From Chryseobacterium mucoviscidosis (lineage in GTDB: Bacteria; Bacteroidota; Bacteroidia; Flavobacteriales; Weeksellaceae), in assembly GCF_002177115.1 (NCBI RefSeq), contig NZ_MVAG01000119.1:49680-113679 (forward strand): a stretch of 64,000 nucleotides of DNA. The letters run 5' to 3'. Position numbers and translations under genes: made by a program. Under the pieces are notes generated by a model. The model was not told the DNA's origin. It saw only the letters and a program-made list of their open reading frames with translations, and did not search any database. Positions 18,903 through 27,835 of this stretch are shown here, piece after piece; positions within the stretch are counted from its first letter, which is position 1; each line of letters starts with the position of its first letter.

Positions 18903-19823
18903 ATGAATAATATTTGGCAGGGAAGATTAGACGGAGAAGAACTTCTTTTCCACAGAATATTTCAGAGGGTAAAAGAAGAAAATAATTATGATCTTGTTTC
19001 ACCTAAAGATTTCGTTTTACATGGATTTGCTGTAGATGAAGGCGTTAGACGGAATAAGGGAAGACAGGGCGCAAAAGATGCTCCGGATATTATCCGTAAA
19101 AATATGTCGAATTTTCCTGTAATCCGTCCTGATTTTTCTTTGCTGGATTTTGGAAATATTACCTGTGAAGACGGGAATTTAGAGAATACGCAAAACAGTC
19201 TTGCCAAAAATGTTTCCAAAGTGTTGCTGAAAGGAGGGAGATCTGTAGTTTTAGGCGGAGGTCATGAAGTGACTTATGCACATTATTTAGGCTTAAAAAC
19301 AGCTTATCCCGAACAGAAGATAGGAATCATTAATATTGATGCTCATTTTGATAACAGACAGCCTGAAAATGGAGTAGGAGCGAGTTCCGGAACCGGATTC
19401 TGGCAAATTGCTCAGGAAGGCGAAATTCATTCGCTGCATATCGGAATTCAGAGAAATTCAAATACTTTGAAATTATTTGATACCGCTCATCAGTACGGAA
19501 TGAAATATATTCTTGCCGATGAACTTTTCTTTGAAAATTTACCTTCCGTTTACCAAAGAATTAATGATCTGCTCGACAGTGTAGATTATCTGTATCTTAC
19601 GATTTGTATGGATGTTTTCAACGCTTCCATTGCTCCCGGAGTTTCCGCTTCCGCCTATAACGGAATTTTTGCTGATGCCGCATTCATGCATTTTTACAGA
19701 CATATTCTGAAAAGTGAAAAACTTTTGGCACTCGACGTCGCGGAGGTAAATCCTCAGTTTGACATACAGGACAGAACTGCAAGATTAGCCGCAACACTTA
19801 TGAATGAGTGGTTTATGATTTAA
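18903..19823 (+). CDS. hutG: formimidoylglutamase
   Basis: Arginase/agmatinase-fold hydrolase, 306 residues, predicted to split N-formimidoyl-L-glutamate into glutamate and formamide, following HutI. Manganese-binding motifs are visible: GGGHEVTYAH, NIDAHFDNR and CMDVFNASIAPGVSA. The Arg/Ser-Gly segment GASSGTGFWQI fits HutG rather than arginase. The operon context with hutI supports the assignment. Confidence 0.9.
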   Translation: MNNIWQGRLDGEELLFHRIFQRVKEENNYDLVSPKDFVLHGFAVDEGVRRNKGRQGAKDAPDIIRKNMSNFPVIRPDFSLLDFGNITCEDGNLENTQNSLAKNVSKVLLKGGRSVVLGGGHEVTYAHYLGLKTAYPEQKIGIINIDAHFDNRQPENGVGASSGTGFWQIAQEGEIHSLHIGIQRNSNTLKLFDTAHQYGMKYILADELFFENLPSVYQRINDLLDSVDYLYLTICMDVFNASIAPGVSASAYNGIFADAAFMHFYRHILKSEKLLALDVAEVNPQFDIQDRTARLAATLMNEWFMI

Positions 19824-19964
19824 CATAAAAATTAACAATATTCCGATAGAAAAAATCATTATTTTATATAACCCGAAGGAACAGGATTTGTTGCTTCCAA
19901 GATGCTTGAAGAAAAGCATTAATTAAATTCGGTACAGACTGAATTTAAAAACAGAAATTATAGT

Positions 19965-21263
19965 ATGGAACAATTAATTGAAAATAAACTTATCAAAGCA
20001 GATAAGGCATTTTCAGAATGGAGAAAAGTACCATTCGAAGACAGACAGAAACTCATTGCTAAAGCAGCGGTAATCTTAAAAAACAATTCTGAAAAATTTG
20101 GAACGATCATTACTCAGGAAATGAACAAACCTATTTCAGAGTCTATTGCTGAGGTTGAAAAATGTGCTTTAATGATGAATTATTATGCAGATGCTGAAAA
20201 TATTTTAAAACCAGAGAAAATCGAGTCCGAATTTTCTTATTCTGAAGTTCATTATGTTCCAAAAGGGGTAATTTTAGGAGTAATGCCATGGAATTTCCCT
20301 TTCTGGCAGGTCTTGAGATTTGCCGTTCCTGCCATTTTAGCCGGAAATACCGTTGTGCTAAAACATGCTTCAATTTGTTTCGGAAGCGGAAATGCTATCG
20401 AAGAAGTACTTTTGGAAGCCGGATTTCCGGAAGGAATTTTCCAGAATCTTGAGGTAAGTCATAAAGAAGTAAAAGGAATTCTCGAATATGATGCGGTAAA
20501 AGGAGTCAGTCTTACAGGAAGTGGAAAAGCCGGAGGAGAAGTAGCTTCTATTGCAGGATTAAATATCAAAAAATCTTTACTTGAACTTGGCGGAAGTGAT
20601 GCTTTTATTGTACTGGACGACGGAGATCTGGATGAAGCGGCAAAAGCGGGGGTAAAATCAAGACTTCAGAATTGCGGACAAACCTGTACCGCGGCGAAAA
20701 GATTCATCATTGATGAAAAAATTGAAGAGGCTTTTCTTCCTAAATTTATTGAAGAATATAAAACATATGAAGTTGGAGATCCGATGGATAAAGAAACCAA
20801 AATTGCCGGAATGGCGAGACCGGATCTTGCAGATGAACTGGAAAAGCAGTTTCAGAAAGCACTGGAACACGGAGCTGAAATCATTCTTCCTTTGGAAAGA
20901 ATTTCTGAAAATGAATTCAAACCCGGTCTAATTCGTGTGCAGGAAGGAAATCCTATTCTGCAGGAAGAGCTTTTCGGACCTTTAGGAATGGTGATGATTG
21001 CTAAAAATGACGAAGAAGCTTTAAAAATGGCGAATGATATTCCTTTTGGACTTTCAAATTCCGTATGGACAAAAGATCAGTCACGACAACTATTCTTCAT
21101 AGAAAATCTTGAATCGGGAACCGTTAATATCAACAGAATGACAAGTTCTGATCCGCGTTTTCCATTCGGAGGATCAAAAGCTTCAGGATATGGGACAGAG
21201 CTGTCTTTATTGGCTTTACGCGAATTTGTAACGGCAAGAACTGTTGTAGGAAATTATGAGTAA
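19965..21263 (+). CDS. NAD(P)-dependent aldehyde dehydrogenase, succinate-semialdehyde dehydrogenase-like
   Basis: Oxidises an aldehyde to the acid. Motifs: MPWNFPFWQVLR, LTGSGKAGGEVAS (cofactor), LELGGSDAFIV (general-base Glu) and NCGQTCTAAKRF (nucleophile Cys241), FGPLGMV. Best fit is the succinate-semialdehyde dehydrogenase group (Sad/GabD-like). It is 432 residues, roughly 20 shorter at the N-terminus than many relatives, lacking the usual INPATGE-type start. The 141 bp upstream carry no obvious in-frame extension. It is 141 bp after hutG and may have its own promoter. Confidence 0.85.
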   Translation: MEQLIENKLIKADKAFSEWRKVPFEDRQKLIAKAAVILKNNSEKFGTIITQEMNKPISESIAEVEKCALMMNYYADAENILKPEKIESEFSYSEVHYVPKGVILGVMPWNFPFWQVLRFAVPAILAGNTVVLKHASICFGSGNAIEEVLLEAGFPEGIFQNLEVSHKEVKGILEYDAVKGVSLTGSGKAGGEVASIAGLNIKKSLLELGGSDAFIVLDDGDLDEAAKAGVKSRLQNCGQTCTAAKRFIIDEKIEEAFLPKFIEEYKTYEVGDPMDKETKIAGMARPDLADELEKQFQKALEHGAEIILPLERISENEFKPGLIRVQEGNPILQEELFGPLGMVMIAKNDEEALKMANDIPFGLSNSVWTKDQSRQLFFIENLESGTVNINRMTSSDPRFPFGGSKASGYGTELSLLALREFVTARTVVGNYE

Positions 21264-21360
21264 ATAAGGAAGTTGGAAGAGGGGAGATGGAAGTTTATAA
21301 AAGTATTGCTTAATGCGCTTTCAATATTTATTCTTTCCGCTTTTGGCTCTGAAAAATAAA

Positions 21361-21391
21361 AAAACTCACGAATAAGTTTCGTGAGTTTTTT
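21361..21391. terminator. bidirectional rho-independent terminator
   Basis: AAAACTCACGAA - 5 nt - TTCGTGAGTTTT with a T-run on the plus side and an A-run on the other; serves the aldehyde dehydrogenase and the convergent pyk operon. Confidence 0.85.
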
Positions 21392-21418
21392 GTTTTATAA
21401 TTAACAGTTTTGTATTAA

Positions 21419-22864
21419 TTAAACTGTCGTTAATCTTAAGGTATTTGTTTTTCCGCCTTCGTAAGATGGAGTTGCATTGATGTTGATGACAAAGTCTCCC
21501 GACTCGATGTAGCCATAGTTATGGGTTAACATATTCACTTGGATAATCGTTTCATCAGTAGATTTCTTCATATCGTAATAATAGGCGTGAACTCCCCAAA
21601 GAAGATTCAGCATAGTAATTACTCTCTTGTTTCCACTGTAAACAATAATATGAGAATTCGGTCTGTGAGCTGCCAACTGGAACGCTGTATAGCCTGAACT
21701 TGTCAGCGTAACAATTGCAGAAACATTGGTTGTTTTTGCGATTCTTACAGCAGCAAGACAAACTCTGTTGGTAATAAATCGATCATCAATACAGTTGAAA
21801 TCTTTTTCGATAGGCTCGTTTTTGTGCTGGTAAAAATGAGTAGTTTCAATGTTTTTCACAATTTTAGCCATATTTTCCACTACCTGAACCGGATACCTTC
21901 CTACAGAAGTTTCTCCTGAAAGCATTACGGCATCTGCTCCATCCAATACAGAGTTTGCAACGTCATTTACTTCCGCTCTTGTTGGGGTTAAACTGTTAAT
22001 CATCGTTTCCATCATCTGGGTAGCGATAATTACCGGCTTGGAATAGAATCTTGCTTTTTCAACCAGCGTTTTCTGGATGGCAGGAACTTCTTCCATCGGA
22101 ACTTCCACTCCTAAATCTCCACGTGCAACCATTAAACCGTCGCATTCCAGTAAAATTTCTTCTATATTTTTTACACCTTCCGGCTTCTCAATTTTCGCAA
22201 TAATCGGCGTTTTGAATTTTCCGTTCGGATGTTTAGAAATCAATTCTTTAAGATCGATAATATCCTGTGCATGACGAACGAATGAAAGTGCGATCCAGTC
22301 TACTTCCTGATCCAGCATGAAATTGGCATCCTGAATGTCCTTTTCCGTTAAAGCAGGAAGAGAAACATTCGTATTGGGAAGGTTTACCCCTTTTTTAGAA
22401 CTTAACGGTCCCCCTTGAATGGTTTTCGCTTTTACAGTGTCTAATTCATTGGTTTCGGTAACTTCCAAAACGAGTTTACCATCATCAATAAGAATTCTTT
22501 CTCCAACTTTTACATCCTGTGGAAACTGTTGGTACGTCATGTACACTTTTGTAGAATCTCCCTCAATTTTTTCATTGGTGAAAGTAAGGATATCTCCCGG
22601 ATTAAGGTAAGAACCTTCTTTTACAACGCCTACTCTTAGTTTAGGACCCTGTAAATCTCCTAAAATACCAACCGAGAAACCGTATTCTTTATTAAGTTCT
22701 CTGATGATTTCGATATTTGAACGAACTAAGTCGTAATCAGCGTGTGAAAAATTGATTCTGAAAATATCAACACCTGCTTTCATTAACCCTAACATTACTT
22801 CCTTCGACGATGAAGCCGGACCAAGCGTTGCAATAATTTTTGTCTTCTTTAAATACTTATTCAT
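21419..22864 (-). CDS. pyk: pyruvate kinase
   Basis: Last glycolytic step, phosphoenolpyruvate + ADP to pyruvate + ATP. Recognisable: KIIATLGPASSS N-terminus, FRINFSHADY, the Mg/K site IIAKIEKPEGVKNIEEIL, MVARGDLGVEVPMEEVP and GADAVMLSGETSVGRYP. The length of 481 residues is normal. Its first 8 bp overlap the end of the IPExxxVDY gene, indicating translational coupling in the acpP-fabF-rnc-pyk block. Confidence 0.97.
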   Translation of the reverse strand: MNKYLKKTKIIATLGPASSSKEVMLGLMKAGVDIFRINFSHADYDLVRSNIEIIRELNKEYGFSVGILGDLQGPKLRVGVVKEGSYLNPGDILTFTNEKIEGDSTKVYMTYQQFPQDVKVGERILIDDGKLVLEVTETNELDTVKAKTIQGGPLSSKKGVNLPNTNVSLPALTEKDIQDANFMLDQEVDWIALSFVRHAQDIIDLKELISKHPNGKFKTPIIAKIEKPEGVKNIEEILLECDGLMVARGDLGVEVPMEEVPAIQKTLVEKARFYSKPVIIATQMMETMINSLTPTRAEVNDVANSVLDGADAVMLSGETSVGRYPVQVVENMAKIVKNIETTHFYQHKNEPIEKDFNCIDDRFITNRVCLAAVRIAKTTNVSAIVTLTSSGYTAFQLAAHRPNSHIIVYSGNKRVITMLNLLWGVHAYYYDMKKSTDETIIQVNMLTHNYGYIESGDFVININATPSYEGGKTNTLRLTTV

Positions 22865-23330
22865 AATACTGGATAATTTGATAAAGTTCTTCCTCAGAAC
22901 CTAATGTATAATCTTGAATCGGAAACACAAGATTTTCAGGGAGCAAAATTACGGAAAAATCAGGAAACTGTTCCGAACTGTGCAAAATATATTGCACTTC
23001 TACCTGATTATTTAATAAAAATTTAATGTTTTCTTCTTCCGAGAAGAGTTCAGTCTGTAATTTTTTTTGTTTACTTTCTGCAGATCTGTTCGAAATGAAG
23101 GTAAAACAAGTCTTTGTAAATTTATGGTAAGCCTCAAATCTTGGAAAAAAGTAATCATAATAAGATCCGTGAAGAATAACATCTTCAATCCTTTTGAATG
23201 TAAGATCGTTGTTTTGATTTACTTTATAGAAAAACTCATGATCGGGTATATTCTTTGCTAATCTTACCAATCCGATGGTAATATCTTCAAATTCAATATC
23301 ATCTATATCATAAAGTCTTTGGATTTCCAA
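22857..23330 (-). CDS. IPExxxVDY family protein
   Basis: A 157-residue protein of unknown function found between rnc and pyk in flavobacteria. Near the C-terminus LLPENLVFPIQDYTL is a divergent form of the IPExxxVDY signature. The N-terminal part (IDDIEFEDITIGLVRLAKNIPDHEFFYKVN described here in fragments: EDITIGLVRLA, HEFFYKVNQ) is soluble, with no signal peptide. It overlaps rnc by 23 bp and pyk by 8 bp, so translation is likely coupled to both. Confidence 0.75.
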   Translation of the reverse strand: MEIQRLYDIDDIEFEDITIGLVRLAKNIPDHEFFYKVNQNNDLTFKRIEDVILHGSYYDYFFPRFEAYHKFTKTCFTFISNRSAESKQKKLQTELFSEEENIKFLLNNQVEVQYILHSSEQFPDFSVILLPENLVFPIQDYTLGSEEELYQIIQYYE

Positions 23331-24072
23331 GTATATTTTCTTTTTTGTTTAAAATATAAAATGCTCTTTGTGCTGCCTTTTCTTCGGCTTTCTTCTTGGA
23401 AGTTTCTGTGGCATTCGCGATTTTTTCTTCTCCCAGCCAAACATGACATCGGAAAACAATCGATTTATTTACCTGAATTTCTTCGCAAGTTTCGTACTTT
23501 ATATTCAGTTTCTTCTTCTGGCTCCATTCCAGCAGAAGACCTTTGTAGCTTACAATTTTATTTTCTAGTTTGTTAATTTCTGTAGGCGTAAGTAATCTTT
23601 CCAGAATGATCTTTTTACAGGTTTCATACTGGAAGTCGAGATAAACAGCACCTATTAAAGCTTCAAATAAATTTCCGGAGATGTTTTCACCTAAAGCCAC
23701 CACAGAGTTTTGTTTCTGCAGAAGACTGGTAAGTTTTAAATCTTCTCCTAATTTATTAAGATTCTTCCTATTAACAATCTTAGATTTCATCTGCGTCAGA
23801 TATCCTTCATTGGCTTGAGGATAGGTATGAAACAAATGACAAGAAATAATTGTACCCAAAACAGAATCTCCTAAAAATTCCAGCCTTTCGTAATTGCTGT
23901 CTTTGTTTTTAGAAGAATTTTTTAAAGAAAAAGCTTCGCGGTAGAGGGCAACATTTTGTACCTCAGTTCCAAGCATTTTGCTGAGTTCAGTAATGAGAAA
24001 ATAATCTCTCTCCGTTAGTTGTCTTTTTCTTTTTTTGAGAAGGAATTTAGAAAAGTATTTCTGTAACTCCAT
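23308..24072 (-). CDS. rnc: ribonuclease III
   Basis: Double-strand RNA endonuclease for rRNA and mRNA processing. The RNase III signature ERLEFLGDSVL lies at about residues 62-72, with the second catalytic region NLFEALIGAVYLD; a double-stranded RNA-binding domain occupies the C-terminal 70 residues (YKGLLLEWSQKK ... KKKAEEKAAQRA). The length of 254 residues is slightly long because of a basic N-terminus. It is followed by the IPExxxVDY gene with overlap and preceded by fabF with a 9-bp gap. Confidence 0.96.
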   Translation of the reverse strand: MELQKYFSKFLLKKRKRQLTERDYFLITELSKMLGTEVQNVALYREAFSLKNSSKNKDSNYERLEFLGDSVLGTIISCHLFHTYPQANEGYLTQMKSKIVNRKNLNKLGEDLKLTSLLQKQNSVVALGENISGNLFEALIGAVYLDFQYETCKKIILERLLTPTEINKLENKIVSYKGLLLEWSQKKKLNIKYETCEEIQVNKSIVFRCHVWLGEEKIANATETSKKKAEEKAAQRAFYILNKKENILGNPKTL

Positions 24073-24081
24073 TCAGTAGAT

Positions 24082-25326
24082 TTAGATTTTCTTAAATAGA
24101 ACGCAGGCATTGTGCCCACCAAACCCAAAAGTATTACTCATGGCTACTTTTACATCTTTCTTAGCAGCTTCGTTGAATGTGAAATTCAGTCTGCTATCGA
24201 TATTTTCATCATCAGTAAAATGGTTGATGGTAGGAGGAACAATACCATGAATAATAGTTCCCAACGCAGCAATAGCTTCAATAACTCCTGCAGCACCCAA
24301 AAGGTGGCCGGTCATTGATTTTGTAGAATTAATCTGAATATCGAAAGCGTGCTCTCCCAATAATTTTGAAATGGCATTAGATTCTGCAATGTCTCCTAAT
24401 GGAGTAGATGTACCATGCATATTGATGTGATCTACTTCATCAGCAGTTAATCCTGCATCTTCCAGACAGTTCTTCATTACGAGATAAGCGCCTAAACCTT
24501 CAGGATGAGGTGCTGTCATGTGATGTGCATCTGCACTCAGACCGCCGCCTTTTAATTCTGCGTAAATTGTAGCTCCACGTTTTACGGCGTGCTCATATTC
24601 TTCAAGAATGATACATCCTGCTCCTTCACCAAGAACAAATCCGTCTCTGTCTTTGTCGAAAGGTCTTGAAGCCGTTTTCGGATCATCATTTCTTGTAGAA
24701 AGTGCCATCATTGCATTGAAACCACCGACACCACTTGCTGTAACGGCTGCTTCTGAGCCTCCACACACAATAACGTCTGCTTTTCCAAGCTGGATCAGCA
24801 TTTTGGAATCAATTAAAGCGTTTGCTGAAGACGCACATGCAGAAACAGTAGTGTAATTCGGACCATGGAAACCATACTCTATAGATATATGTCCCGGAGT
24901 GATGTCTGCAATCATTTTAGGAATAAAGAATGGGTTGAATCTCGGAATTTCCGTATTTGCCCATCCTAAAACTTCAGTCTCAAAAGTCTCTAAACCTCCG
25001 ATTCCTGAACCCCAGATTACTCCGACTCTGTTTTTGTCTACGTTATCTTCAATAATTCTTGAGTGGGTTACTGCTTCTCTTGCAGCAACAAGCCCAAGTT
25101 GTGTATTTCTATCCATTTTTTTAGCCTCTTTCTTGTCGAAATGGTCTAATGGATTGAAATTTTTAACTTCGCAAGCGAACTTAGTTTTAAAGTTTGTGGC
25201 ATCAAAAAGAGTAATAGGAGCAGCACCGCTCTCACCTTTCACAAGATTTTCCCAGTATTCTTTTGCATTATTTCCAATTGGTGTTATTGCTCCAAAACCG
25301 GTTACAACTACTCTTTTTAATTCCAT
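24082..25326 (-). CDS. fabF: 3-oxoacyl-[acyl-carrier-protein] synthase II
   Basis: Condensing enzyme of fatty-acid elongation (KAS II), acyl-ACP + malonyl-ACP. The active-site Cys164 is in TTVSACASSANAL, and the two catalytic histidines are in HGTSTPLGD and in the KSMTGHLLGAAG segment; the C-terminus has NTFGFGGHNA. The length of 414 residues is normal. It is 35 bp downstream of acpP, its substrate carrier, in the standard order. Confidence 0.97.
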   Translation of the reverse strand: MELKRVVVTGFGAITPIGNNAKEYWENLVKGESGAAPITLFDATNFKTKFACEVKNFNPLDHFDKKEAKKMDRNTQLGLVAAREAVTHSRIIEDNVDKNRVGVIWGSGIGGLETFETEVLGWANTEIPRFNPFFIPKMIADITPGHISIEYGFHGPNYTTVSACASSANALIDSKMLIQLGKADVIVCGGSEAAVTASGVGGFNAMMALSTRNDDPKTASRPFDKDRDGFVLGEGAGCIILEEYEHAVKRGATIYAELKGGGLSADAHHMTAPHPEGLGAYLVMKNCLEDAGLTADEVDHINMHGTSTPLGDIAESNAISKLLGEHAFDIQINSTKSMTGHLLGAAGVIEAIAALGTIIHGIVPPTINHFTDDENIDSRLNFTFNEAAKKDVKVAMSNTFGFGGHNACVLFKKI

Positions 25327-25361
25327 AAACTTTGTTTAATTTTCTTATTTGTTGAAGAATA

Positions 25362-25601
25362 TTATTTATTTACTACTTCTTCGATATAAGCGATAGCGTG
25401 TCCTACAGTAGTAATTTTTTCTGCTTGATCATCAGGGATTTGAATATTGAATTCTTTTTCAAATTCCATGATAAGTTCAACTGTATCCAAAGAATCAGCT
25501 CCTAAATCGTTTGTGAAGCTAGCTTCTGGAGTTACTTCTGTTTCTTCAACGTCAAGCTTATCAGCGATGATAGCTTTTACTCTTGATGCAATGTCTGACA
25601 T
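25362..25601 (-). CDS. acpP: acyl carrier protein
   Basis: Small acidic carrier of fatty-acyl chains. The phosphopantetheine site is Ser37 in [10 protein letters not shown]. The ATG at 25601 gives the standard [16 protein letters not shown] start and 79 residues; an upstream in-frame start would add an atypical basic tail and overlap the promoter. An A-rich leader precedes the start, as is usual in this phylum. It is first gene of the acpP-fabF-rnc-IPExxxVDY-pyk block. Confidence 0.97.
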   Translation of the reverse strand: MSDIASRVKAIIADKLDVEETEVTPEASFTNDLGADSLDTVELIMEFEKEFNIQIPDDQAEKITTVGHAIAYIEEVVNK

Positions 25602-25631
25602 AGTAAATTTTTTTTTAATTGTTAGATGGTG

Positions 25632-25639
25632 CAAATATA
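25632..25639 (-). promoter_or_regulatory. -7 box TATATTTG of acpP operon
   Basis: TAnnTTTG match on the minus strand, 30 bp before the acpP ATG. Confidence 0.6.
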
Positions 25640-25858
25640 TAAAATTCTTTACGATAAAACATTTTTTTAGTCTTTTTTGTGGTTTACAGAAGAGTATTTT
25701 GTAATTTGTGGGTTTATTGTTTTCGTTTTCAGGGATTTATATTTTAACATTTCATTATCTTATTTAACTTTATCATTCATCATTTTTTATCCTGAATACA
25801 GAATCCGTCTGATTAAGCATTTTAAATGGTATTTTTTATATCAGAGCTTTATTATTTA

Positions 25859-25866
25859 TACTTTTG
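25859..25866 (+). promoter_or_regulatory. -7 box TACTTTTG of nuclease gene
   Basis: TAnnTTTG match 34 bp before the ATG at 25901; it supports that start over the upstream in-frame ATG at 25826. Confidence 0.5.
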
Positions 25867-25900
25867 CAGCTTCTTTTTATTTTATATATTCTTTGTTTTC

Positions 25901-26398
25901 ATGAGAAAAATCCTTTTTATCCAGTTTCTTTTATTTTCAGTATTTATTTTTTCACAGACGGAAGGAAAAGTAATTAAGGTGAAAGATGGTGATACTGTTG
26001 TCGTTTTATTATCGGACAATATTCAGGAAACGTTAAGGCTTGCGGAAGTCGATTGTCCCGAAAAAGGTCAGGCGTTTGGAAAAAATGCCAAGCAATTTAC
26101 CAGTGATGCTGTATTTGGCAAAACAGTTACATTTTACAGAACCGCAAAAGACCGATACAAAAGAACTGTTGCCAAAATTTTTTATGATCATAATAAATAT
26201 CTTTCCGAAGAAATCATAAAGGCAGGTTTCGGATGGTGGTATTTTAAAGCCTCTAAGAATATTGATCTGCAAAAGTTACAGGATACCGCCAAAGCAAAAA
26301 AGCTTGGTTTGTGGATGGATAAGAATGCAGTTTCACCTTGGGAATACCGAAAGAGCAGGAGGATGAAGGCGGCGGACAATAAAACTAAAACTCTTTAA
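25901..26398 (+). CDS. secreted thermonuclease-like (SNase) nuclease
   Basis: Staphylococcal-nuclease-fold protein, 165 residues from the chosen start. Signal peptide MRKILFIQFLLFSVFIFSQ, then GKVIKVKDGDTVVVLL, LRLAEVDCPEKGQAFG (catalytic-loop region with Asp), FYRTAKDRYKRTVAKIF and the C-terminal KAKKLGLWMDKNAVSPWEYRK, all standard SNase motifs. It should be a Ca-dependent periplasmic or extracellular nuclease. It is the last gene before the integrated element. Confidence 0.88.
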   Translation: MRKILFIQFLLFSVFIFSQTEGKVIKVKDGDTVVVLLSDNIQETLRLAEVDCPEKGQAFGKNAKQFTSDAVFGKTVTFYRTAKDRYKRTVAKIFYDHNKYLSEEIIKAGFGWWYFKASKNIDLQKLQDTAKAKKLGLWMDKNAVSPWEYRKSRRMKAADNKTKTL

Positions 26399-26409
26399 TA
26401 TTTGAAAAG

Positions 26410-26440
26410 AAAAAAGAGATTGCTGAAAACAATCTCTTTT
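26410..26440. terminator. bidirectional terminator; ancestral ssrA terminator
   Basis: AAAAGAGATTG - CTGAAAA - CAATCTCTTTT, with T/A runs on both sides. It ends the nuclease gene, and on the minus strand it abuts the 19-bp attL, exactly where the original ssrA 3' end would have been. Confidence 0.85.
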
Positions 26441-26455
26441 GTGGAGTTGGAGGGA
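26437..26455 (+). repeat. attL, 19-bp direct repeat
   Basis: TTTTGTGGAGTTGGAGGGA, identical to 43249-43267, where it forms the 3' end of ssrA. After three different bases the two copies again share GAACC. Confidence 0.9.
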
Positions 26456-26570
26456 AATGAACCTTATTAAATTCATTATATCTAATTTTATATAAATATG
26501 CTATTTACCAATATTTTATATATATTTGTATAAATAAAAATACATTGTTTTTATGCTTAATTATATAAAT

Positions 26571-26595
26571 ATTAGCACCTATTTTAGCACCTAAT
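26571..26595 (+). repeat. left integrase arm-type site candidate
   Basis: Two TTAGCACCTA decamers spaced 12 bp, at 26572 and 26584, overlapping the integrase start. The 25-bp block matches 43188-43212 with one mismatch, in the same orientation. Confidence 0.65.
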
Positions 26596-27835
26596 GAATT
26601 CAACATTTAAACTCAAAGAACCTAATAGCGAAAAGGAAACTCTTATTTATTTCCGCTCTTATTTTGGGAATGAAAATAAGAATTTCATCTACTCTACTGG
26701 AGAAAAAATAAAACCATCTGAATGGGATTTTGAAAATAGACAGCCAAATGATTTGAATGGAAGAACTCAAAAAGCAGAAAATCACAGAAGTATTAAAAAG
26801 CAATTAGATAGATATAGTGGTTTTTTCACTGAGATAGTTAATCGTTATAAGAATATTAATGAAGAACTGACCACGGACGTAATTAAACAGAGATTTGATG
26901 AACATTTTAAAAAGGTAACTGTAAAAAGTGATTTTTTTAGAGTTTATCAGGATTTTTTAAATGAAAAAGAAAACGATTATACAGGAAATTCTATTTCTAT
27001 TTCGACACTAAAAAGGTATAAATGTAACAAGACTTTGCTTGAAGATTTCCAAAAAGATTATAAAGTTAAAATTACCCTCGGAAATTTTGATGAAAAACTT
27101 TATAACAAATTTCTTAAATACTGTATTGAAGAAAAGAAGCATTCGGCAAATACTGTTCATCGTAATGTTGGATTGTTAAAAACCTTTTTAGGATGGTCTT
27201 TTGAAAAGAAATATACATACAATAATAGTTTTCTCAATTTCAAAAAGCCATCAAAATTCAGGACAGACGAAATTGCATTAAACTATCAGCAAGTGGAAGA
27301 GATTTACAATTACGATTTCACCAAAAATAAACGATTAGAAAGAGTAAGAGATTTATTTGTTTTGGGTTGTGTTACAGGGATGCGTTTTGGAAATTACAGT
27401 AGTATTTCAAAAGAAGATATTCAAGGAGATTTTATTCGTGTAGTCGATTTGAAAAGCAAAACTAAAAATCTCTCAATTCCATTGAACAGTATCTCACGAG
27501 CGATTTTAGAAAAGTATGATTATGCACTTCCAAGTATTTCCAATCAAAAAATGAACAAATTTATAAAGGAAGTTTTTCAGAAAATGGCGTTTACGGATGA
27601 AATAAAAAAGACAATGAGATATGGCGATGAATTGATAGATAAAAAATCTGAGTTTTGGGAAAGAATATCCAGCCATACCGCTAGAAGAAGTTTTATTACA
27701 ATAATGAAAAATAAACGAGTTCCAGATAAGGTAATTATGTCTTATACTGGACATAGAAGTTTGGAGGTTTTCAATAATTATTACCGCCCGAGCGAAGAAG
27801 ATAAAGTTAATTATATGAATGAAGTTTTTAAATAA
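26594..27835 (+). CDS. int: tyrosine-type site-specific integrase
   Basis: Integrates and excises the element at ssrA. 413 residues: N-terminal arm-binding part, SAM-like core-binding domain (about 110-210, VYQDFLNEKENDYTG ... LLKTFLGWSFEK) and catalytic domain. Catalytic residues visible: Arg264 in TGMRFGNY, His361 and Arg364 in SSHTARRSF, His387 in YTGHRSLEV, and Tyr396/397 in FNNYYRP. The start ATG lies directly against the TTAGCACCTA repeats, so integrase binding there could also repress its own gene. It overlaps the next gene by 1 bp. Confidence 0.95.
   Translation: MNSTFKLKEPNSEKETLIYFRSYFGNENKNFIYSTGEKIKPSEWDFENRQPNDLNGRTQKAENHRSIKKQLDRYSGFFTEIVNRYKNINEELTTDVIKQRFDEHFKKVTVKSDFFRVYQDFLNEKENDYTGNSISISTLKRYKCNKTLLEDFQKDYKVKITLGNFDEKLYNKFLKYCIEEKKHSANTVHRNVGLLKTFLGWSFEKKYTYNNSFLNFKKPSKFRTDEIALNYQQVEEIYNYDFTKNKRLERVRDLFVLGCVTGMRFGNYSSISKEDIQGDFIRVVDLKSKTKNLSIPLNSISRAILEKYDYALPSISNQKMNKFIKEVFQKMAFTDEIKKTMRYGDELIDKKSEFWERISSHTARRSFITIMKNKRVPDKVIMSYTGHRSLEVFNNYYRPSEEDKVNYMNEVFK

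Noticed and set aside
19824..19964. Degraded N-terminus of the aldehyde dehydrogenase
   Set aside because: A frame with NPKEQDLLLPRCLKKS was noted upstream of the short dehydrogenase, but it is not in phase and lacks the expected family residues.
21266..21296. GGAAGTTGGAAGAGG-type purine repeat after the aldehyde dehydrogenase
   Set aside because: Short and imperfect; could be part of a dispersed repeat but nothing in the window supports it.
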